Below, one piece after another: positions 21,346-64,000 of a DNA stretch of 64,000 nt (position 1 is its first letter; each line of letters starts with the position of its first letter). The notes under the pieces were generated by a model, which was not told the DNA's origin, searched no databases, and worked only from the letters and a program-made list of their open reading frames with translations. The translations under genes were made by a program, and so were the position numbers. The stretch lies in contig JACEFZ010016093.1 in the NCBI GenBank assembly GCA_014155875.1, positions 141,001 through 205,000 on the forward strand, in the 5' to 3' direction. Source of the stretch: Cepaea nemoralis. Taxonomy: Eukaryota > Mollusca > Gastropoda > Stylommatophora > Helicidae.

Positions 21346-22032
21346 GCTGTTCATATATACTAAACATAAATTAGCACTGTGTTCTACAGAAAGAGTGCTA
21401 ACTAATTTGACACAGCCTGCAAAGATCACACTGATCATTTTTTATTGAATGATAAATAAATAAAATGACGGACACTAACATGAGTTTATGGAAACAAATT
21501 TGAGATAAAATACAACCAGATTACAAACAAATCTGTGACACATTTGACACCCTCAAATTATGTATATTTACTGAGAGATATCGCAGCTGAGACATGTGAC
21601 ATCATAAACAGCTTAAAATAGTTGGTAAATAGATATTTAACACCTTCAATGTTTGCTACTTAGGTTGACTAACAGTTTTATTGACACCTTCAAGTCTATT
21701 ACTTCTCTAACAGTCTGGTTAAAAGGGTCTGAAATAGCTATCTGACATTTTCAACTGATCCTTCAGCTAACTCTGTGAACGACATGATGCAAAGAAAACA
21801 TGAAAAAGTTTTGCGAAAGTTCAGTTTTCTCACTGTCTGCCTCACTTCTTTAGAGAATTTTCAGTGTTTAAACAGAAAACACATTTGTGACCACTTACAT
21901 GGTCTTGGGGGAAATGAAACATTTTTGGTTTGTTTTCCACTCGCTCTCTTTGAACTCAAGCATAGTCCATACACACTACTTCTAGCAACACTGGACTGAA
22001 TTTTGAGCATGATTAGCTTTCCCTATTACCAA
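21346..22032. other. No gene recognised
   Basis: AT-rich, with short degenerate tttgacacc/ttaacaccttca echoes between 21540 and 21750. Confidence 0.5.
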
Positions 22033-22206
22033 TGTCTCTCACCACCAGACAAGCCCACTACGACTGCAGAGGCACTTGTAATTTACGTCCCTAAATCAAG
22101 GGGGATAAGTCCACAATTTAGGCTAACTAGTCCAGTCTTGAGGTTGAACCCTTACCTTGGCATCAGCACATGTTCTTATCTATTCAGCCATGCTGACCTC
22201 AAACAT
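22033..22206 (-). repeat. SINE family A copy
   Basis: Reverse complement carries aggtcagcatggctgaatag and gggttcaacctcaag with the family-A body; more diverged than the others. Confidence 0.65.
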
Positions 22207-23090
22207 TTAAACACTATCTTTCTGGTTAAGGTCAGCAATTTGTAAAGAATTGTCTCATCAGTGATTTCAACAACAACAACAACAACAAACTAATAAAAAA
22301 GCTGCTGTATATTTTAAGCATGTCTTGCAAGATTAATGATGACATGACAGAGTATTCTTATGAGCGGGATAGTCACAAAACATGGGTATTCTTGCTATGT
22401 CAGTGATAGTTTACTATGCCAGTGACCGGACTGGTTGGGGGGTAACCCATGCTCCAACCTGTCCCTGGTGTGTGCTGCTCTGAACCGTGACCGTTGATGC
22501 CTTCCATAGATGTGAGGTTCCCATACAGGTCATGCATACCCTGTTGGTTTCTGAGCTTGGAGAGGGGAAGAGCACTACAAAACAGTTCCCACAAACATGG
22601 TACTTTGGTACATCGGGTGAGGAGGCAGTCTTTCTACTTCAACCTCACTGTGATAGATCCCTGTTGGGGCTCAGATCACCTGACCAAATTCATCAGCCTT
22701 TACAGTTACACAGAAAGACGAAATGAGGGGACACCCCCCCCCCCTTTTGAGGCCACTAAGATATGTATTGTTTGGCACTCAGAGAATAAAGTAGGGATTA
22801 CAGCTGTCTAGTTGCATCTCTAATGCTTACATTTTTCTTTACTATGAGCACCAACTTACATTTCTGTCACTTAAGAGTTTACAACCGAGTCTTACAAAGT
22901 CACCAATAACCTTTAGAACCCAACCATGCATATTAATTTAAGTCATTGGGATATACGGATAGCAGGTTTGCTACATAGTGTCTCATTAACCAATAATAAT
23001 TATCACGTAACAGGGTCCTTCTGCTATAAACATTACGGCCCGCTTAAATTCCTCCGACTATTTGTTAGTCCCCCTGCCTCGTGTCTTCAC
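22207..23090. other. No gene recognised; one dispersed repeat
   Basis: The block tggtactttggtacatcggg (about 22598) resembles gatggtacttcggtagtggg at 53155, so a further repeat family is present. The (caa)n at 22268-22287 is simple sequence. Confidence 0.45.
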
Positions 23091-23259
23091 TATCTGGTGT
23101 CTATCTTTGTGCTGGTAGATCCTTGCTTCTTCCTTCAACTCTTTCTATACCACAGTCTCCTCCTCCCTTCCTTCACTCCATTATTCTTCCTTCTTTTTCT
23201 TTCTGTTTCTCTCTCTCTCTGTCTTCCGCTTCCACTCTTTATTCTCCACTGGACATAAT

Positions 23260-23425
23260 CCCTCAACCAACTCACTCCAAGCCATCATATTCTTAGCTAT
23301 CCCATACAGTCCCACCCGTATCCTCCCCATTTTATTCATTTCTACTTCCCTTCTCCGTGTGTTTTTAGGCTTTCCTCTATTTCTATTGTCCAGTGGATTT
23401 CAAAGTCCTCTCTAGTCTCAGCTAT
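23260..23425 (-). pseudogene. LINE C-terminal remnant
   Basis: The minus strand reads NRNRGKPKNTRRREVEMNK then IRVGLYGIAKNMMAWSELV with frameshifts, resembling the end of a LINE ORF2. Low-complexity CT-rich sequence precedes it on the plus strand (23090-23255). Confidence 0.4.
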
Positions 23426-23764
23426 TTGTGAGCCCAGTTTTCTTCTTCTTCTTCTTGGTCCAGTGTTCTAAGAATAATCCTGTATTCGAAAATTTCTATT
23501 ATAGATCAGATACAAACTTCAGATGCAAGGGGAGATAAACCAACATAATTGAATGTGCAGAGTGATGTCAGCTTGTCTTCAGTGCTGATTGCTTGTCAAA
23601 CGTGTGATCCGTGATGTTCCTAGCTTGTTTTATTGGCATTTTAAGTATATGGTGCTAGACCAAACAACCTGGCGGGTGAAGCTATCGTAGAACATGCCCA
23701 ATTTGGCACCCATTAATTAGCCTGGGCTGACCCAGGAGACATATGGCTTGGGCATTCATGTATT

Positions 23765-23915
23765 GGGTGTATTTTTAATGACTGTGCAGTGTTTGAAAAT
23801 ATTACCGGTCCAAGTTTTGTATTCACTCTCTGTAAAGTTCAGGTAACATAATAGGTAAATACAAAACTTGGAACGCAATATTTTCAAACACTGCACAGTC
23901 AATAAAAATACACCC
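23765..23915. mobile_element. Palindromic MITE, 151 bp
   Basis: Inverted arms of about 57 bp (gggtgtatttttaatgactg... and ...cagtcaataaaaatacaccc) surround a loop of about 35 bp; the arms agree at nearly all positions. No coding capacity. It sits in a LINE remnant. The target duplication is not clear. Confidence 0.8.
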
Positions 23916-24061
23916 TGCATATCTACTGGTCTGCCTGTTCTAATGTTTCCAAATTCCACTCTTCTCATTAGATGACCAAGGAATGCTGTTTGTGGCGTTC
24001 TTATAGTTACCTCTGGCAGTCCCAAGCTACTGACAGTCTTCATCTCCTGCCTCAGAAACAC
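23916..24061 (-). pseudogene. LINE C-terminal fragment interrupted by a MITE
   Basis: TPQTAFLGHLMRRVEFGNIR followed by TGRPVD is a LINE ORF2 C-terminal motif. It stops where the palindromic element 23765-23915 begins. Confidence 0.5.
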
Positions 24062-24740
24062 ACACCTTCATTGGAGTCATGGGGTTGTAAACCACTAAAG
24101 GCATGAAATATATTGAGGCATAGCTTAAGATGCAAACTGATGAGAGTGGCATTCTTCAAACACAAGATGATGGTTTTAATCCTGGATAATTAGGTTAGGC
24201 TGTTAATGTGTCAACAACTGTCATGTTTGAGTTCTGATGACTGTTCATCCATGGTTTTGTTTTTTTTCTTGCTGCGAACATATGAAAAGTACTTTCTTAG
24301 GCACTCTGGACAGGTTTGTGGAGGTGGGAAGTCGTTCAGTGAATTCCAAGGTACTATAGAGAGAATTCAAGGATACTAGAGAGAGAAGTGAATCCCAGGG
24401 TACTAAAAAGAGGCTATCTCTGGGACCCGCCTCCAGGACTATCACCCTACCACTTTGTACGCTCTACTAGTCTTCTAACATTTAAAAAAATATATATAGC
24501 AAAGCCAATTAGTTGGATATGACACAACAACCATAATCACTATGCAAAGTTGATGTATTCCACATTGTGTAATACCTGAAACAAAGAAACATTGCACATA
24601 ATACAGCATCAAATATTTGAAATATTCTCACAGCTCCAGTAACTACATGGATGCATGCAAGTTTGACCAGTTAGTACAGTACAGGTCTTGGCGCAGAGGA
24701 ACAGAAGAAATGTAAGAAAGAGTAAGTAAGTCAGTCAGTG
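24062..24740. other. No gene recognised
   Basis: Unassigned; a short tandem motif (gaattcaaggatactagaga) occurs at about 24335-24390. Confidence 0.5.
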
Positions 24741-24741
24741 A

Positions 24742-24787
24742 GTGTGTGTGTGTATCTGTGTGTGTGTGAGTGTGGGGGGGGGGGGGG

Positions 24788-24831
<44 letters not shown>
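24742..24831. repeat. Compound (GT)n-(G)n-(GA)n microsatellite
   Basis: GT, then about 19 G, then GA repeats; a second poly-G/(GA)n tract is at 24965-25010. Confidence 0.95.
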
Positions 24832-24833
<2 letters not shown>

Positions 24834-25434
24834 AGAGGTCACATGAGCGGAGGAAGACAGAAAAGCAGCCGTAAAGAGAAAGTTGCATACGCAACAAAGG
24901 TCTCTAAAATATTGTGAATGCTGATGGATAATGTAACAAGATACATAATTTGTGGATGTCTCCAGGGGGGGGGGGGGGGGGGGGGTGGGGGGGGAGGAGA
25001 GAGAGAGAGATCTCACAAGATTGTGTTCCGCAACATGAGTGTTCCGCACACAACATGGTAGTTTTTTCACAGTGTAGTCCAGTTGAGCTCAATATGTGCA
25101 GAACAAATGTGCCTTTTAATTTTTAAACATTATGTACATTCATCCTAAAACTAGCAGCTTATGTCACGCTTCACAGACAGACAGACGCCTCTGTCCTAGA
25201 CATAAGCTCCACGCCAGTCTTATCTGGCATCATTTCTCTCTAGGGCCAACTTATGATCTTTCCATATCCTCTTTTCTGTGTGTGACAGAAGATTTCTGAT
25301 TATTGTTGTTGTTAAATACTTTATTTGTGTTTCTATCCTGCCCATCAACTCAGTTATTTTGGGAAAGGTGTTTCCTTGTTCAGTGGTTATGCACATTTGT
25401 GCTTCAAAGATTCCAGATTTATAGTTTGGTTTAA

Positions 25435-25540
25435 TGAGTAAGTCCTTGGGGTCATCGCTGGAGCCATGAAGTTCACATTTTGTGTGATCCTTTCGGCAGG
25501 CCAATCTGCAAAAGACACAGGCCATATAGCTTAAGGAAAT
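25435..25540 (+). repeat. SINE family B body, partial
   Basis: ttggggtcatcgctggagcc, then gaagttcacattttgtgtga, matches the body at 4.5 kb. The tRNA-like head is missing. Confidence 0.6.
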
Positions 25541-25626
25541 CACAGACTGCTACTGACAACTGTGTACAGAAGAATCTTGAAAACATGAACCAGTTGCCAA
25601 CAAACTATATGCCATGATATAGAGCC

Positions 25627-25629
<3 letters not shown>

Positions 25630-25709
<80 letters not shown>
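25630..25709. repeat. (CT)n microsatellite
   Basis: Eighty bp of pure CT, next to a fragment (gcaaatattgcagctctgct) of repeat family 5. Confidence 0.95.
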
Positions 25710-25712
<3 letters not shown>

Positions 25713-25774
25713 AAAAGTGCAAATATTGCAGCTCTGCTGTAAACAAGCACAATGCAATTGCATCAACAACAACA

Positions 25775-26690
25775 AAATTCTGGGTGAACACAGAAGAAGA
25801 AGTTCAAGCATCATGAAGTGTGGTTTCCATAAACACATCTGGGCTCAACCTCCCTGGTGACAGAGGAGTGTTTCCTCAGCCAGCCCTCATAAACTGGGCA
25901 CAGATATTTTTCAGGGGATCTCTGAAAAGCTTCGAAGTATTTTTTTTTTGGTTTTTATGTAAAGGCCTCAGCAGGAACCTGTTGTCAGTATGAATTCCAT
26001 TTTGCAGGCTGCAGAGACTAAGTCCACGCCCACCTTTCGTAGTGAACTTCAAGAGCTAGCAAACCTTGTCCGACCGCACTCACAGCATTGCCAGCATAAT
26101 GTCCTACATACAACATGCTCTGATATTTGTAAGCAACATTTGCCGCTCTGATATTTGTAAGCAACATTTGCCAGTATATCTAATACCAGAACATTCTGTT
26201 GGAAACCAGTTACAGCCCCTGTCACCCCCACTGAGTAGGTATTCACCAATACGAGACACAGTGGTGCATTATTCCTGGTGTAGAAAGGTATCGAAACATT
26301 TCATCACATACACCCAAATAAAGCCACTGAAGATGTAACATAGGAAAGCTCTATACACTGCAAGTAAGTGGAGTAATCTCTCCAACACTTCGTATTTTGA
26401 TTATTAAATAACAGCCAACGAAAAACCTCAATCATTTAACACTGAAACAAACATAAGATAGATCTGACAAACAAATTATGTACAAATTTCCTATTAAATG
26501 AATATACATATATCCGTTATATCTACACCAAATATGTTTATACATGTATGTCAGACCATATTAGCATCATGGGTGAATTCAGTAGGTCGCTTCTTCCATT
26601 TAGCGAAGCAAATACGACACTGAATCCAACTACTACTACCCATAGAGGTAGTTGATGAATTTAGGAACAGATCACTTAAATTCAAGCAAG
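25775..26690. other. No gene recognised
   Basis: Contains a direct repeat of 30 bp or so (ctgatatttgtaagcaacat at about 26130 and 26151). Otherwise unassigned. Confidence 0.5.
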
Positions 26691-26697
26691 TCTCTCT

Positions 26698-26991
26698 GAA
26701 GATTCACTCAACACAGATTTATCAAGCATCAGATACTCACTCAAAACAGATCTATCTCAAGTCAGACAGATTCACTCAACACAGATCTATCAAGTCAGAT
26801 AGATTCACTCAAAACAGATCTATCAAGTCAGATAGATTCACTCAAAACAGATCTATCAAGCCAGATAGATTCACACAAAACAGACCCTCCTGTCTAGCAA
26901 AGCAACATTCACACAAAACAGACCCTTCTGTCTAGCAACATTCACAAAAAACAGGCCCTCCTGTTTAGCAACATTCACACAAAACAGGAAC

Positions 26992-26992
<1 letters not shown>
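26698..26992. repeat. Tandem repeats of about 33 bp and 35 bp
   Basis: Units of cagatctatcaagtcagata followed by gattcactcaaaa (26698-26880), passing into units with cacacaaaacagacccttct and gtctagcaacatt (26870-26990). Confidence 0.9.

Positions 26993-27025
<33 letters not shown>
26993..27025. repeat. Poly-C run, 33 bases
   Basis: Unbroken C. Length is likely unreliable in any read technology. Confidence 0.95.
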
Positions 27026-27111
27026 TAGAATCACAACGTCGAGTGCCTTCTGACATTTTCAGTAACGTTTTGCAGTTAAATCATTTTTGAGTGTTTTATT
27101 TAACACATATG

Positions 27112-27190
27112 AGGAGCATCTGGCTAAGTGGCTAAAATTCTAGGCTTCCCATTTGGGAGACCCAGATTCGAATCTGGTGTTGGAATTTGT
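27112..27190 (+). repeat. SINE family C head (tRNA-like)
   Basis: atctggctaagtggctaaaa (A-box region) and cagattcgaatctggt (B-box region) with gggagac between. A related copy on the minus strand lies at 46520-46675. A functional tRNA is unlikely because the stem arms do not pair cleanly. Confidence 0.6.
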
Positions 27191-27715
27191 TCTCATGGAC
27201 AAAATAGTTTGTGCACTAGATTTAATACCTCATTCTCAAGACCCATCTGTTCTACACTGCAAAAAACTAAGGCAGTAATAACAGTTTTAAAAAGAAATGT
27301 GTGTGCCCTATAAAAATTTTCCTATTATTTTAAAAATCTGTAGGGAAAATTTGATGTATAATAATAAATTTCTACAAAAAACTCAAGGTGCCTTTAATAG
27401 AAAAGTAACTCAACCTATCCATTTATAATCATAAATTTCTACAAAAACTCATCAAAAAATAACTCAACCTAGACTAATCAACAACAGTGCAGGTGAAAGA
27501 CAGTACTCACAAAATATTTGCTTCAAGCGGTGTCGTTATGATACATCAAAGAAATGACAAATACATCGATATTACACTAAAAGCAATGAGAGAATCTCTA
27601 CAATGTCAAGCAATACTGGTGAACGATGATGATTATGAGTACTGTGACACGAAGATGTATAGTGACACATGATCCTAAGATCAAGATATAGATCCTTTTA
27701 GCTAGATAATTACCA

Positions 27716-28065
27716 AAAACTCTGCAAGTGTTCCAGTGTACTTTACTAATTTAATACCAAACAGTTCCGAAGTACTTTTACAAACTTAATACCAAAAAAA
27801 CTTTGCAAGTGTTACAATGTACTTTACCAATTGAATACCAAATAGTTCCAAAGTACTTTTACAAATTTAATACCAAAAAAACTCTGCAAGTGTTAAAATG
27901 TACTTTACTAATTGAATACCAAATAGTTCCAAAGTACTTTTACAAACTTAATACCAAAAACACTTTGCAAGTGTTACTATGTACTTTACTAATTGAATGC
28001 CAAATAGTTCCAAAGTACTTTTACAAATTTAATACCAAAAACCTCTACAAGTCTCTAATGTACTT
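27716..28065. repeat. Tandem repeat of about 81 bp
   Basis: Four to five units starting ctctgcaagtgtt (near 27720, 27801, 27882, 27963, 28043), each with taccaaatagttccaaagta and an AT-rich rest. The 99-codon frame inside is repeat-derived. Confidence 0.9.
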
Positions 28066-28283
28066 ACTAAAGTGTAAAAAAAATTTATTAAGACATAGAT
28101 AGTAGCTAAGGATAATTACCAAAAACTCCAATGTTCAGAGACCACTGTAAATGTTTTTCACTGCCATTTTCATATTTTGTTGACAAAGACTGGTCCAATC
28201 ACTGAATGGGACCCTCCAGTCACATTTTAAATTACTTTCAATCTCTCAACTTCAAAAGAAGTATTTTTTAATAAGATAAGATG

Positions 28284-28350
28284 GGCCAGCTCAGTGGCGA
28301 AGCGGTTACGGACACAGTTCATAATCCCGTATACCACGTTTGAAACACAG
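28284..28350 (+). repeat. tRNA-like SINE head
   Basis: gccagctcagtggcgaagcg and cacgtttgaaacacag have A-box and B-box-like spacing; diverged. Confidence 0.4.
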
Positions 28351-29410
28351 CAGGGCCATTTGGCAGCAAACCACCTTGCATTTGTTTTTATGGAGGGAAA
28401 CAGGGTATGAGTGCTGGTCGTTCAGAAGGCAAACTACTGAACATAAACCTGCCAATAACAAACAGTCAAAAAATGCTGGGGTTTACTGTGATATCCTGTA
28501 AAGGATATGCAACTAATTGTTCAACATATGTGAAGAACAACATCAATCTGGAACTTTCCTAACAACAAGAAGAAACTAATTTGCATTTGTTCAGAAATAT
28601 ACTGAACCATTCACAGTAACTTCATTAAGGTAATCATAGTAAAGTACTGTAGAGTAATCTTTTCTAACAATTACAAGAAACTAGATACAACTACAAGAAA
28701 CTAGATATTTGTTAAGAAACATACTGAAACATTCACAGTACTTGATTTAAGTAATTGTAGTAAATTACTGTAAAGTACAAGTCCCAAATTACTGTAAAGT
28801 ACAAGTCCCTTTGTATGCCATGGGTTTAAATGGTGCTAGCCCCACTTGATTAAACCAACCGGCACTTGTGCTTGATGTGGTTAATATCACACTGGTTGCT
28901 TTCCCACAACATTTCACATGACCCAATGTAGGTTGGATAATGTTGCAGGGAGACAGGTGAAATAAACAACATTATTAGTTTCAAACATTCACAAATATGA
29001 CATTTCAAGAATCTCGCCGACATTAATATACAAAGAACCATATTTAGTGAAGAGAAGCGAAATGAAAACATTTTTGCCAAGATTTGGCATCACAAAATTA
29101 AGAATCTGGTAATGACGTCTCGTCAAGATCACACAAGTGGTAAAGCCACAGCATTGTGTTAATTTCAGCCCCCTTAGGTCCCTTGAAGGTACAACACATA
29201 GGAATGTTTATGATGTGTCACGGTGGGGAGGAGGAGGGTCATGGATGAAGATGATGATCAAAGCACCGCTACGACATTAAATGTTTGGTGAGGCACTCAC
29301 TCACGCTCACTTTCTACATCTCTCACACTTTCATTTGTCGCTTTCTGTGACTCTGGGTAGGTGCTCTTGAATGATCACTGTAGAGTTAACACAAGCGTTG
29401 AAGTCATGTC
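28351..29410. other. LIS1 3' flank, probably including its 3' UTR
   Basis: No coding sequence recognised. Contains a fragment of repeat family 3 (atcctgtaaaggatatgc at about 28492), short direct repeats (aattactgtaaagtacaagt, 28765-28806) and a SINE-D-like stretch near 28840. The transcript end could not be located. Confidence 0.4.
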
Positions 29411-63729
<34,319 letters not shown>

Positions 63730-63730
63730 C

Positions 63731-64000
63731 TGAAAAACACATAAAAGACACATTAGTGTCACCAATATAATATATAACTGTAGATAATACAAGATTAACG
63801 CAAATATACAACCCGCGATCTCTGTCACTCACTCACTCTCCCTCTCTGTATGCGAGTTGTCAGTGTATATGTATGTGACTGTAATTATACGTGTTAGTGT
63901 AAGTGTTTGTTTGAAATGTACGTGGGTGCTTATATGTGACTGAGTATATATTAAAAAAAAGAGAGAGAAAGGAAGAGAGAAAGGAGGCGAGAGATAGAAA
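63731..64000. other. LIS1 intron at the right edge
   Basis: Low-complexity (ctcactcact, gtgtatatg, and at the very end agagagaaaggaagagag). The first LIS1 coding exon is not visible here. Confidence 0.6.

Noticed and set aside
27112..27190. Possible true tRNA genes at this and other A-box/B-box sites (for example 47106, 42942, 39092)
   Set aside because: Box spacing is present, but acceptor and anticodon stems do not pair well and each is followed by a shared repeat body, so they are SINEs.

Overview
This is a window of animal nuclear DNA. It holds one host gene, split into short exons, set in a dense graveyard of transposable elements, satellites and microsatellites. The host gene is LIS1 (PAFAH1B1, the WD40 dynein regulator), on the minus strand. 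Eleven consecutive coding exons can be read from 63729 down to the stop codon at 29411, all with GT-AG introns and compatible phases. Together they encode about 397 residues. Only the first coding exon, about 11 residues before the LisH motif, lies beyond the right edge. The protein is close to its vertebrate counterparts. Together with the types of mobile element present, this suggests a lophotrochozoan invertebrate, perhaps a mollusc, but the sequence alone does not settle the species.

Left part (1-29410): no host gene recognised. It holds a 44-bp and a 43-bp tandem array, a broken hAT transposase (7791-8485), one LINE inserted into another (9205-12430), and a Ty3/gypsy-type element on the minus strand (about 12.6-19.1 kb). 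The 1335-codon ORF of that element has the order gag - protease - integrase - reverse transcriptase - RNase H. This is the unusual Gmr1-type order, and the integrase catalytic Glu is replaced by Val. A second decayed hAT copy (19196-20508) follows, then SINEs, LINE tails, a palindromic MITE and simple repeats.

Right part (29411-64000): the LIS1 gene. Its introns hold a 3.4-kb array of about 40-bp units touching the last exon, a purine-rich array at 36.4-37.2 kb, a 1.3-kb dead mariner, a 2.2-kb intron made almost wholly of two tandem arrays (39544-41816), a 57-bp array beside the 47.6-kb exon, several tRNA-derived SINE families, and many LINE 3' ends. Near the right edge is a gag-only non-LTR insertion with a 13-bp target-site duplication inside another LINE.

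The most notable observation is that two of the LIS1 intron arrays appear to have been seeded from LIS1 splice-acceptor/exon junctions. The array beside the last exon therefore carries dozens of copies of the acceptor and the start of the exon, and the nearest copy is in frame with the coding sequence.
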